DNA from: Mytilus edulis
Lineage: Eukaryota > Mollusca > Bivalvia > Mytilida > Mytilidae
Reading direction: 5' to 3'
Assembly: GCF_963676685.1 (NCBI RefSeq)
Contig: NC_092344.1
Span: 45,530,830 to 45,594,829 of the forward strand
DNA: 64,000 bases
Positions 45,196 to 56,307 of the stretch are shown here, one piece after another; within the stretch, counting starts at the first letter, position 1, and each line of letters starts with the position of its first letter. The notes under the pieces are model-generated. The model had not been told where the DNA came from. It searched no databases and saw nothing but the letters and a program-made list of their open reading frames with translations. Made by a program: the position numbers and the translations under genes.

Positions 45196-45856
45196 AGGTA
45201 TGTTTGTAAATTGTACAGGTGTAGAAGGTTGTTAAAGCGATTGTATGGAGGAAGGTATCTCCGACTATCCCGGAATTACCAGTATGGATATACCTAAACA
45301 AAAGTGCTTTGATTCTAACATCAGGGTAATTAGTAAGCATTTTACTCATTTTTATGTCATATACATCATAAGCGGTTGCCTTTTGTCCAATTTTTCTGTG
45401 GTTGTTTTGAAAATTAAAAAAAGATTCAAAATCTACATTATACGCCTTAAAGGCAAAGTGTACGTTATTAACTACTACACAGATTTTTTTTTTGTATTTA
45501 CATGTTGGTTCTGCTTTTAAAAATACATCAGAAAATAAAATAAAAAAGGGTTTTTTGTTTTTCAGATACACGCCGTTAGAATTATCAGCACGATACGCTA
45601 CAAAACTAGGATAAAAGGGAAAATAATTATAATAGGCAAATTTATTTACCCTACCAAGATTTTCTAATTCGTTGGTCCAAAGACTTTTATTTTTTAAATC
45701 GAAATGTGATTCAAAAATGAATCCATTGGTGCAAATAAAGTCCTCGTCAACCGTTCTAGTTTTTTCAAGTTTAATCCCCCTTGAAATTTGATTTTTAGTG
45801 GAAAATATAAAGGAAAAAATCGGCGACGTTATTGATGTCAGCTGAAATGTCACCAC
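45170..45856 (-). CDS. Orphan open reading frame, unrecognised
   Basis: A 228-residue open frame, long for this AT-rich sequence. The first ~105 residues (FIFSTKNQISRGIKLEKTRT, FICTNGFIFESHFDLKNKSL, YYNYFPFYPSFVAYRADNSN) look more protein-like than the rest. The final part overlaps an M1 repeat, so the true end is probably earlier, possibly at a splice donor near 45560. I recognise no domain. It could be an exon of an unknown gene or a chance frame. Confidence 0.3.
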   Translation of the reverse strand: MVTFQLTSITSPIFSFIFSTKNQISRGIKLEKTRTVDEDFICTNGFIFESHFDLKNKSLWTNELENLGRVNKFAYYNYFPFYPSFVAYRADNSNGVYLKNKKPFFILFSDVFLKAEPTCKYKKKICVVVNNVHFAFKAYNVDFESFFNFQNNHRKIGQKATAYDVYDIKMSKMLTNYPDVRIKALLFRYIHTGNSGIVGDTFLHTIALTTFYTCTIYKHTLEQENVDR

Positions 45857-46985
45857 AAATTCTACTCCTCACTACTTTAAACTGTACAGCAGTGTCATAA
45901 CCAAAAGAGTCATTGTGTATAACACATTTTCCAAATTATTGTAAATTCTCAAGCGTAATATATTGATATTGCGTGCAAATCTATTCTAGGTTTTTTTCAG
46001 GTTCATACACGAATACTTGACACAACTTTGCAATTTTATTCGAACATTTCCTGTCTCGCTCACTTGCTTTCCCTTTTCTTTAAATAGACACGAAAAAGCA
46101 TAATATAAGGTTTGTTGGAGTTCTTGTTTCATTACTTTTTAAAGACATATCCATATGTACGACTGAGAAAAGAAAACTGTATTTGCATATTATCTTGAGA
46201 ATTTAAATGGCTGAAGTAAGGTCAAAAGAAGAACCCGAATATGAATTTCAAAAAAATACAACATATCTAAGTTTTTGATATAACTTCGTCCTGTATATAG
46301 AAAGTGCCCCCTCCTCTTTCTCGAGGAATGCAGTCAGCAATTATTATAGTCGTTTATAAAATGCCCCGAAATTTTAACATCATTTTCCTCACCCCTCCCA
46401 TTCTTCTCCTACCTTATATTTGTATATCGTATTTGATAAAAATCTTCAATTAGGACTTGGAAAAGAAAAATTTACTCCAAAATTGTATACACCAATACTG
46501 AGTGATACACAAAAAAACAACAAAAGAATAAAAATTGGATTGTTGGTTACACCTTAGTATAATCAGTATCTTAAATACTATACTTTTCACATAAACATGA
46601 ATCCTCTTTAATTTTCAAATCCATAAAACAAACAGCCTATATATTTCAGCATTCACACTCACATGCAATATTATAAATTATTATTTACCTACGATTTTAC
46701 ACTATGATTGGTTGATTTTTTCAAGATTAATACTACTAGAAGTATCACTTGTTTATTTGGTAAAATATTCTTGTTTAGGCGTTTTTATTTTCTGTTTAAT
46801 TTAACACGAGTCGTTTACATGGTAGTGTGTACTTGCAACTGCAATACTGCATGTCTAAAACAAAAAACAGTGGTAAAAGAGTCAGACTAATTCACGATAC
46901 AATACGAAAATTTCTTATTGGAGACATTCTGATAATTCTTTTGAAGTTTTTAGATAGCGTAGACATACTTGTTTGTTTTCACGAT
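45857..46985. other. AT-rich stretch, no gene supported
   Basis: GTTTATAAAATGCCCCGAAA at 46353 is a short M1-like fragment. Otherwise nothing recognised. Confidence 0.4.
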
Positions 46986-47102
46986 AATCCGTATATATAT
47001 CTTTATTCTCATAAACCAAAGTACAATGGTACAGAGACATATACAAATAAATTAACATAGTATAAATTTTAAATACAAATGTAAAATAGAGACATAAAGT
47101 GA

Positions 47103-48031
47103 TTACCCAGGAGATTCTAGGCATTTAATAATAATTCTTATAAACTTGCACAGATTGTTTAGTTCAGACGGGTTGCGACTATTCATTAGACCTTGAAATT
47201 TTAAAATATTTGGTCTGTTTATAAAATGATGCTTTAGTAGCAGTTGTCTGCTATCGTCTATTGCCGAGCACTCTAAAATATAATGGAACTCGTCGCCAAT
47301 GTCACCGGAATTGCACAAAGTACAAATACGATTTTCTCTCTGAATGTTTTGCCATCTACCAATTTCGATAGGAATTTTTGTGTTCAACGTTCTAAATCTA
47401 CAAAAAGAAGCAATATTTTTGTCATCTAAAATATCAAAGTAGGTTTCGAAATTTATTCTATTTTTGAATAATTTATAATTTAGAGCTTTTGGAGAATTCT
47501 GTACAGTAGCATACCATGTCTGTCTGAACTGGCCAGTTAATCTTAATTTAACAGTATCATACAACCAGTTTTTACTTATAAAATATTTAGTGTTCCATAT
47601 ATTTGATAGCCCAAAATTATCAAGCACAGATTTTACATTCTTACACCAAGCTATATTTCCATTATAACTACCCGTAACAAGATTGTATAGAATAACAGGA
47701 AGTTTTTTATTTTCCCCAGTTACAAGCTTTTCGCAATAATTAATAGTACGTAATTTAATAAAAATATCCAGTTGGAATCGGCCAAGTTCCCCATATATCA
47801 TATAATCAGGCGTTGATTTTTTAAGATTAAGCAGTAATTTACAAAATTTTAGATGAACACGTTCTATAACAGAGGTGTTACCCATTCCCCAGACTTCACA
47901 CCCGTATAAAAATATAGGCTTAACTATTTTGTCAAATAATTCTAGTTGACATTTAATATTCAAATTATGTAATCTCCCCTTTTTAAGAATATCGTACATA
48001 GCCCTTGTTGCTTTATCAGCCTGTGCCTTTT
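47103..48031 (-). pseudogene. LINE C-terminal domain
   Basis: A 298-residue frame beginning MYDILKKGRLHNLNIKCQL; upstream codons back to 48031 read KKAQADKATRA and connect to the part beyond the insertion. Contains FLYGCEVWGMGN and VHLKFCKLLL, and near the end CTLCNSGDIGDEFHYILEC, a C-x2-C...H-x4-C zinc-like motif typical of post-RT regions. The stop is at 47103. Confidence 0.85.
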
Positions 48032-49347
48032 TAGCTCACCTGGCCCGAAGGGCCAAGTGAGCTTTTCTCATCACTTGGCGTCCGGCGTCCGGCGTCCGTC
48101 GTCCGTCGTCCGTCGTCCGTCGTCGTCGTCGTCCGTCGTTAACTTTTACAAAAATCTTCTCCTCTGAAACTACTGGGCTAATTTTAACCAAACTTGGTTA
48201 CAATCATCATTGGGGTATCTAGTTTATAAATTGTGTTCGGTGACCCCGCCAACCAACCAAGATGGCCGCCATGGCTAAAAATAGAACATGGGGGTAAAAT
48301 GCAGTTTTTGGCTTATAACTCAAAAACCAAAGCATTTAGAGCAAATCTGACAGGAGTAAAATTGTTTATCAGGTCAAGATCTAACTGCCCTAAAATTTTC
48401 AGATGAATCGGACAACCCGTTGTTAGGTTGCTGCCCCTGAATTGGTAATTTTAAGAAAATTTTTGCTGTTTTTGGTTATTATCTAGAATATTATTATAGA
48501 TAGAGATAAACTGTAAATAAAAAAAATGTTAAACAAAGTAAGATTTACAAATAAGTCAGCAGGTTCAAAATGGTCAGTTGACCCCTTTAGGAGTTATTGC
48601 CCTTTAAAGTCAATTTTTAACCATTTTTCGTAAATCTTAGTTATATTTTACAAAAATCTTCTCCTCTGAAACTACTGGGCCAAATTTAACCAAATATGGC
48701 CAAAATCATAATAAGGGTATCTAGTTTCAAAATTGTGTCCGGTGACCCGCACAACCAACCAAGATGGCCGCCATGGCTAAAAATAGAACATAGGGGTAAA
48801 ATGCAGTTTTGGGCTTATAACTTAAAAACCAAAGCATTTAGAGCAAATCTGACAGTGGAAGAAATTGTTTATCAAGTCCAGATCTATCTGCTCTAAAATT
48901 TCAGATGAATTGGACAACTGGTTGTTAGGTTGCTGCCCCTGAATTGGTAATTTTAAGGAAATTTTGCTGTTTTTTGTTATTATCTTGAATACTATTATAG
49001 ATAGAGATAATCTGTAAACAGCAATAATGTTCAGAAAAGTAAGATTTACAAATAAGTCAACGTGACTGAAATGGTCAATTGACCCCCTAAGGAGTTATTG
49101 TCCTTTATAGTCAATTTTTTAAAATTTTCATAAAATTTGTTAATTTTTACTAACATTTTCCACTGAAACTACTTGGCCAAGGTCATTATAGATAAAGATA
49201 ATTGTAAGCAGCAAGAATGTTCAGTAAAGTAAGATGTACAAATACTTCACCATCACCAAAACACAATTTTTCATGAATCTATCTGCGTCCTTTGTTTAAT
49301 ATTCACATATACCAAGGTGAGCGACACAGGCTCTTTAGAGCCTCTAG
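48032..49347 (+). mobile_element. 1.3 kb non-autonomous element inserted in the LINE
   Basis: Ends carry an inverted GCTCACCTGG...CCAAGGTGAGC and local hairpins (CTGGCCCGAAGGGCCAAG on the left, GAGGCTCTTTAGAGCCTC then CTAG on the right). The LINE frame reads continuously if it is removed, with a T-run duplicated at the junction. Inside, a block of ~500 bp is present twice (from AAAATCTTCTCCTCTGAAAC at 48151 and 48653) with a partial third near 49140. A hairpin followed by CTAG at the right end recalls Helitron 3' ends, but the left end does not fit well. No protein-coding capacity. Confidence 0.8.
48084..48140 (+). repeat. GC-rich CGTCCG/GTC minisatellite in the insertion
   Basis: Tandem GGCGTCC and CGTCGTC units give a local GC peak in an otherwise AT-rich window. 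Confidence 0.9.
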
Positions 49348-50000
49348 TTTGCTTTTGTGAAACTTCCTGTTCTAGAAAATAATACACCAAGATATGTAAA
49401 TTCTTCTACAATATCTAACTCAATATCAGCATATTTAAAACTAACATTTTGTAGTGGTCTACCTTTAGAAAAAATTACTATTTTACTTTTAGGGACATTG
49501 ACTTTTAATTTCCATGTATCACAATATTCTTTTAAAGCGTCTAATTACTTTTGTAGATCTGCTTGTGTTTCTGACATAAGTACAGTGTCGTCTGCGTACA
49601 ATACAACAAACAGTTTAAAATACATACTTAGTTCGTTCTCTATTTGATCTGATAAAGATTTCAAACCATTTACATTTTTGTTCTGAAAAAAGCTTTCTAA
49701 ATCATTTAAATAAATAGAAAAAAGTATGGGAGATAAATTTTCTCCCTGTCTTACACCTACATTACATGGAAAGTAGTCTGAATGTTCCCCATCACTAAAA
49801 ATTCGTGATTTCACATTTTTATACATATTAAATATAGTGTTATACATCTTCCCATTCACTGTATGTAAAATGAGTTTTGACCAAAGACCAGATCTCCAAA
49901 CTGTATCGAAAGCTTTAGCAAAATCAATAAAAGCACAAAAAAGGTCTGTAGTTTTGTGTATCTGACTGGTCACCTTTGTTTTTATAAAAAGGTATAACAT
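49348..50000 (-). pseudogene. LINE reverse transcriptase, palm and thumb
   Basis: Reads LFCAFIDFAKAFDTVWRSGL (motif A), VGVRQGENLSPILFSIYLND (motif B) and FVVLYADDTVLMS (motif C, catalytic DD). It continues past a TAA at 49543-49545 (normally a sense codon in this position, by context) as LDALKEYCDTWKLKVNVPKS, then RTGSFTKA at the insertion. Sequence between NYRP and LFCAF, expected in RT motifs 1-2, is missing. Confidence 0.85.
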
Positions 50001-51750
50001 TACCAACAAGCCAAAGTTCAGGCACTTTTCCAGTATCAAATACAATATTGAACAGTTTTACATAGATTGGCATGAAAATCTGAGTGGTGCTCTTAATATA
50101 TTCATTAATGACGAAGTCATCGCCACAAGCTTTGCCATTCTTAAGATTTTTGATGCATTCAAAAATTTCCTTTTCCGTTATAGGACTGTTTAATAGTGAA
50201 TTAAGTTCGTTATTCTCATCTATAATAATTTCTTCACCAGCGTCAGGATCTGACGAATTTAAATTTTTGAAAAATTCAAAAAGTATATCAACAGGAATAT
50301 TATTCCTTTTTTTTTCTTTATACGAGTTCAATATCTTCCAAAATTCTTTAGAATTACTATTTTTTAAAACATTCATCTTTTTTCTCGTGGCTTTTTTATG
50401 CTTGTTAATAGAAATGTTCATTTGCCTCTTATATTCACGTTCTGTATTCTTCATCTCCTCTCTTTTTAAACATGTTTTATTGTATTTATATCTTCTTTTT
50501 GATATTCGAAAGCACCGCCTTTTTTCCCAACATATTTGGTCATACCAAGGTTTAATAACTTTTTTTCGACATTTCTTTTCATGTCGTTTATAAGTAAAAG
50601 ATCCAAACACCTTTTCGGCTGAATCCAGCATTAAACCATTTACAGATTCAACTATTTTATTAATATTTTCTTGAGCCAGTATACTGGTATTCAGCATAGT
50701 TAAATCATTATTTAATTGATCGATTTTATTTCTATCGATATTTCTAAAAAATTCGGCTACTTTTTCACAATCCCATTTTTTGAAGCCTTTTCTTTCATGA
50801 CATGCCAAATCGTTTATTAAAATGTCATCGCATTCGACGATGTTATCATTCGAGTTGAAGACTAGCTTACAGTTCAGAGGCGAATGAACATCGGAAAAAA
50901 GAGCAGAAAAATCAAGTACAGACATATTTACAACACATGATAACAAATTGTATGTACAAATAAAATAGTCAACCACACTAGACTGGCGACAAGTAAATAA
51001 ACCTTCTTTATCGCCATCAACCCTTCCGTTTAAAATAAACAGATTGTTATTTCTGCACATTTCTAAAAGTAGATTTCCAAAGTGGTTTTTTGTCTTGTCG
51101 CAACTATTTCTAATACGTAGCAAATGAAACTTGTGTAAATTGTTTGAAAAATCAATATTAAAATTATCCGATGTGTCATGATTGGTATTTGTTATTTCAT
51201 AGAAGTCTAAATTGGCAGCAGTTCTGCTGTTAAAATCACCAGTAAGCAAAATAGACTCATGGTTGGCTGAAAATTTTAGAAATTCTTGTTCAATTATATT
51301 TATTGAATCTGGTACCTTATAAGTAGAATTTTCGGGTGGTATGTACACTGTACCAATCATAACATCTTGTTCTGTTTTTAAATAATTGGCTGAAATTTTA
51401 ACCCAAAATACTAAATTACTCTCGGATTCTATTGTTTGCACATAATTTTCTAATTCATTTTTATATCCAAATGCAATACCACCTGATTTGACTTTTGATT
51501 TAGTTTTTCTATTTTTCAATTTAAAAGTATAACCTGGTATATCAACATTATCAAAATCATCAGTTTTTGTTTCTGTCAAGCAGATAAAGTCATAACATTT
51601 AATGAGTTCTATAAATTCGGGATATTGCATTTTGTTCATAATCCCATAACAATTGAGCGACAATATATTTAAGTCTAAGGAACTGCAGTTAACGAAGTCG
51701 TTTCTTTTATGTGCCCATTTTTCCTTTGAAGTAAGAGAGGTAATTTGCAT
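49924..51750 (-). pseudogene. LINE endonuclease and start of RT
   Basis: A 608-residue frame. N-terminal endonuclease: LNILSLNCYGI, FICLTETKTDDF (catalytic Glu), GTVYIPP, LLTGDFNSRTA (Asp/Asn), SVVDYFI and SDVHSPL (the terminal H). A basic linker follows (KKCRKKVIKPWYDQICWEKR), then FECIKNLKNGKACGDD and IPFYKNKGDQSDTQNYRP. At 49990-50000 the frame is lost by an internal deletion. Confidence 0.85.
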
Positions 51751-51770
51751 AGCTTACGACGAACGTTTTT

Positions 51771-52435
51771 CGTCCCAAATTCTGCCGGAGGCGTGCAATT
51801 ACGGTCACTTCGTTTTAACATAATTCCCTTTTTTTTATAAATCGTGCTTGTTTACATTGTTGCACATGTAAATATGTGTCTGAGTGTTTCCAAATAAAGT
51901 ATATTGCTAATTGTTTATTGTTTATTGTTTAAAGTTAAAAAAAAGTTTTTATATATTTTTTTATAGACCCCTTTTGAAGACTTTAATTATGTACATATAC
52001 ATATGCATCAGTTCTTATCGATCTATATTCTTTATCACCGTTATTTAGAAGCTGAATGAAATACGTCATGTAAATGTCCTGTATATATTTGAAAATTAAA
52101 AATAAGTCTCCACTGAATGACGTTGCCAGAATTTCAAGGTCACTCTCTGAATATCAATGTCATTTTGTTCATGAACTCAAATCACAGTTAACGAATTACT
52201 CTGAATGAAACCGGGATATTTTTGCAATACATATTTTAGAAATTTCGCGATTTTCCTTGCCTTATATAATGTTTTTTGATGCTGTGGTAGCGACATGTGT
52301 GAGAATAGTCAAATTATGATAATTAATTGTTTTCCTTATGTCCGAACAAATCGAAATAGTTTTTGAAAGGCTAATTATGCATATTAAATATTGCAAAAAT
52401 ACAAACATGATAATACATTCTATAAACAAATAAAC
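51771..52435. other. Stretch upstream of the LINE, no gene
   Basis: The LINE 5' end near 51775-51840 is followed by TTGTTTA short repeats (51910-51932). No ORF1 was recognised. Confidence 0.4.
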
Positions 52436-52500
52436 TCATCATAGATACCAGGATTAAATTTTGTAAAGACTCATCATTGACGCTCGAATCTAAATAGGCA
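52436..52500 (+). repeat. Partial family P repeat
   Basis: CATCATAGATACCAGGATTA, then AAGACTCATCATTGACGCTC. The central CGCGCG palindrome is deleted. Confidence 0.6.
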
Positions 52501-54160
52501 AAATGCGTTTTTTTTTTTTATTTTCAGTTCTAAAAAACAAATACTCACTAAAGTTTATATACTGTTTTTATCAGCTCTCCATTTCAAGTTTTAATAGGTT
52601 AGACTGTGTTTTGGTTTAAAAAAATAGATGTTATTTAATGCATTATACAGACTGATCTATAAAAATCAAAATATTTGGATTTGTTCTATCGAGATTGTCA
52701 ACTAAGTCGTGTAAGGGGACATAAATCAAAGTGTTAAAACTTCACTAATAAATGTTGTTTTTACTTTTAGCAAAAGACAATCAAAATCAAAACCAAGGAG
52801 TAAACAAAGACTCACAAAAACCAAAAGGCATTTACATCAACAGTAACAAATAATAAATAAGAAACCACACGAACTCGTAGAAGATCGGTGACATGATTTT
52901 TTTTTTAATTACTTTAAACATATTCTTTAGCTTATGTTCTAAATCTGCATTTTGGCAAAGTAGAAGAAATTAATTTCTGTCTGGAGAAATATATACGAAT
53001 GATGCAACTTAATAAGTTTTTTTTATGAGATATGTGTAGCTAATTATATAAGTCAATACAGTAGGCATCTTTTTTTATCTGCAATTTTATCATTTCAGTA
53101 GGTTCTTTTGTCTAGGTCTGTCCTGTACCATGAAGCAGACAGAAGACTAATGTTTTATTGTGCGTATGATACGTGTTGTTTGAAATCTTTTCGACATTAG
53201 AAACCACATAAATAATCAATACCAAAAAACGCTGAAATACAAACCGGCTCTTATCGCTAATATCGTTAATAAGATGAAGAAGAAGCACGAGGAATATTAA
53301 CAAAATATATAAATTCTATCGACTGCGTATAACATGTATAAAGAATTATAAATTATACTTCTTGTGTATACTGGATAGTACTAGTAATATCCTTACTTCA
53401 CTTGTAATGTATCATGGACAGTAGACGAGTTATCCTCTCGTTACTTTTTGTTTATGATAAATAACATCCTTGCGTCATGTTTCTGTGTGATGAATAGTAA
53501 AATTGAGAATGGAAATGGGGAATGTGTCAAAGAGACAACAACCCGACCAAATAATACTACTTTTTGATAAATATTCATAAAGTAATGAACTACAGCAGTT
53601 CTCGCTCGGACACACACTCCATAATCTAGTATAGTAGTTTGTAAAGTTTCATACTGGTTTTCTTTCAATTTGAAAATAAGAAGTGGATAAGACATTAATC
53701 GTCCAGATCGATCCGTTTGAGGACTATCGAATGTTGTCTCTCTGCAGTGTATACTTTAAACTTCTGTGAGATGTACGTGTAACACAAAACTTTTGAATGA
53801 ATGAGATGAAACAAAACTCTTTTGTCTGTTTCTTGCTAAAGATGCAAATATTTATTTTTCTGGTTATAAAACGCTTAATAAGCAGTGCTCTATTTGTATG
53901 TGAACATTGAGCATGAGCTATCGAGAGGTTGAGTTATACATTTTTGAGATTCAACACACAATCACATAAGGTTGTTTTATCTTAAATTCGTATTGTTGAC
54001 CTGAACCTCAATCAGAATATACCTTCTCCAGATCGTCTAAAACTTGTAGTGTTTGGTCAATAGTGAAAGAAATATATTCATATTGCTAAGCCTTTAGTGT
54101 TCTATGTTATGTCTTGTGTATTGTCAGTTTATTTTATATCTGTGAGTTTCGCTGTCCATC
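52501..54160. other. AT-rich stretch with minor repeat fragments
   Basis: 52755-52880 weakly resembles the family 1 3' end. 53500-53555 (minus) is a 50-base family 2 3' terminus (GAATGTGTCAAAGAGACAAC). No gene supported. Confidence 0.4.
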
Positions 54161-54164
54161 TAAT

Positions 54165-54360
54165 ATCTGTTGTCCCACTTTGACTGAAGGCAAAAAATAC
54201 AAAAATGGCTTTCAAACTCAAAAGTCGACAATAAACTGACATCGCCATGGTTACATAGGGAGAAGAGTAATATAACAACAACAGCACATAAAACACAACA
54301 TTGAAACCTAAAGGAAGGAACACGCAACCCACAAAAAACTGGGAGTTACACTCCTTATCA
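54165..54360 (-). repeat. Degenerate Penelope-like family 1 3' end
   Basis: CTCAAAAGTCGACAATAAAC, TGACATCGCCATGG, AGCACATAAAACACAACATT and GCAACCCACAAAAAACTGGG follow 35765-35905 in order. Confidence 0.5.
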
Positions 54361-54715
54361 ATCATCATTAAAAAATGTTTGAACTGCACATTAACATAGA
54401 TATTGTACAGAATATGGAACAAAAAAGAAAGACATGAAGACACCTCCCCATTTAACAAAATGAGTTTGATAGGATTGACACAAACATTCAAAAGAAATTC
54501 AAAAGTTTAAGTGACTTGCATTAGCAGAAACAACCAATTATAAAACTATTTTCAGTTATACATTTTACCAGTACAAACAATTTCTGAAGATGATTAAATA
54601 CAAGCATATGAATTTTAAAACTTTGCATTGAGCTAAATGAAATAATTATTTTGTTTTTCTTTCTAGTTTTGTCATTTGAGTAGGGTAAACTGTGCTTTTT
54701 CAGTATGTATTCAAC

Positions 54716-54930
54716 TCGTTATCATTATTTATTTATTTGTTTAAGTTATCATTATTTAATTATTTGTTAAAGTTATCATTATTTGTTTATTTGTTGAAGT
54801 TATCATTATTTATTTATTTGTTGAAGTTATCAGTATTTATCTATTTGTTTATTTGTTGAAGTTATCAGTGTTATTTTATTTGTTGAAGTTATCATTATTT
54901 ATTTATTTGTTGAAGTTATTATTATTCATT
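54716..54930 (+). repeat. AT-rich ~28-bp tandem repeat
   Basis: About seven imperfect units built on GTTATCATTATTTATTTATT followed by TGTTGAA. Confidence 0.85.
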
Positions 54931-55399
54931 TTCTTGTTTTACCGTTTACATCACATTACCATTGCATCATACATACATGTATTTGTCTATGTTTTTAATT
55001 AATTTAATACATATCTATCAAATTAGACCTCGAACTTAAACAATATATTGAAACATATTGCAACTGTCCTTAAGAAATGAATAAGATTTTCAACATAAGT
55101 CTTACGTACAGAGTACAAAGTTGGGCCCTTGTGTATTTTGTGAGTTTTACATATAAACAAATGCTTGAACAACTTTTATATAAATATTTGTTTTCATTTT
55201 TTATTGAAAATGTCTTTTGAAAATAAATTCTTTAGCATGTGTAAAATTTGAGAATATGGCACTGTAAAAAAGCATTATATGAACACAATAGATATTGTAG
55301 AAATAAACGTTATGACAATTCCAAAGTAAAGAGTCATCCCCAAGAAATTTTACGGTCGCCAACATGAGCTGATTGGCCATTATGATAAAAGTGTGACAG

Positions 55400-55846
55400 A
55401 ATAGCAATGGGAACTAACTGTGCACCACTTATTGCGGACCTATTTTTTTTTTATTGCTATGAGTTAACAATTTATGACAAAAATCAGCAAAGACCCATCA
55501 AAACAACATCTGATACAAAAATAATACTTTTAGATATTTGGATGATATATAGGCTCTCAATAATGACGACTTCAGTATGTATACTAAAGAAATATACCCT
55601 AGTGAACTTACTTTGAATAAAGCTAATACTTACAATAACCACTGCCCTTTCCTCTATTTTAATATCTATATCATTAACGGAAAGCTTTATACTAAAATTT
55701 ATGATAAAGAGATGATTTTTATTTCCTATCGTTCATTATCTATTTTTAGATGGTGACGTTTCCTTGTCACCACCTTACGGTGTTCACATAACTCAACTTG
55801 TACGATTCGCTCTTGTATGTCACAACGTTTTAGATTTTAACAAAAG
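55400..55846 (+). pseudogene. Penelope-like family 2 RT fragment, decayed
   Basis: Begins at MGTNCAPLIADLF and, with frameshifts, follows the copy at 59050-59490 through the positions of ILALNN, LDIFITNGKL and LSPSYGV. It reaches DFN, where a TIR element interrupts. It has no N-terminal RT and no intact YxDD-containing frame. Confidence 0.75.
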
Positions 55847-56288
55847 GTCCGAGACCACAATTATTTCGAAGTGCATTTCTTTTAGAACATAAATGAAAAT
55901 CAAAAAAATCCCACCTGCGCTTTCTCAAAGAAACTTTTACAGTGTGTTGTACTACTTTTGGGACAAATTATATCAAAATTATAGAAAACTTCATCGGCTC
56001 TAACTCAAAATATGGACAATTTTATGTTTAGAGCGTCTTGAAATTTTTTGACAGCTTCCGAAGTGCTAATTTTAAACCTTTTTCAGCTGGACCAAATCAC
56101 TACTTTCCTTTAAAATTCTGGACCCAAATTTCGAATTCTTTACAGTGTAATTTAACCCCCTACTTGCAATTTGAGGTATTAAACATGGAGAAATAAATTT
56201 GGAAGGGGTTTAAAAATTAATGGCAAGTAACCCACTGTCAACACTAGGGACAACGAAATATCAAGGGACGACAATTGTGGTCTCGGAC
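55847..56288. mobile_element. 442-bp TIR element inside the Penelope-like copy
   Basis: Perfect 16-bp terminal inverted repeats: GTCCGAGACCACAATT at 55847-55862 and AATTGTGGTCTCGGAC at 56273-56288. They are flanked by CAAAAG and CAAGAG, a probable 6-bp target duplication with one mismatch. Comparison with the uninterrupted family 2 copy (GATTTTAACGAGAGAAATTT at 59472) shows the host sequence resuming immediately after. The interior is non-coding, so it is a MITE-like non-autonomous element. Confidence 0.85.
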
Positions 56289-56307
56289 CAAGAGAAATTT
56301 ATATATA

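Larger units (their letters stand above)
46990..51770 (-). mobile_element. LINE retrotransposon, nearly full coding region, split by insertion
   Basis: Read on the minus strand: an AP-type endonuclease, linker, reverse transcriptase, a Cys/His zinc-like motif near the C-terminus, and a short AT-rich 3' tail with GAATAAAG near 46995. It has an internal RT deletion with frameshift (near 49960-50000), an in-frame TAA (49543-49545) and a 1.3 kb insertion (48032-49347). I cannot place the clade from sequence alone, beyond an APE-type LINE. The pieces are described below. Confidence 0.9.

Noticed and set aside
45229-45297. Plus-strand frames at 44929-45297 and 45245-45520 as genes
   Set aside because: They overlap the M1 repeat and the longer minus-strand frame and have no motif.
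48032-49347. CRISPR-like or satellite array from the GTC/CGTCCG units
   Set aside because: The units are a short minisatellite within a mobile element, with no spacers; the DNA is eukaryotic.
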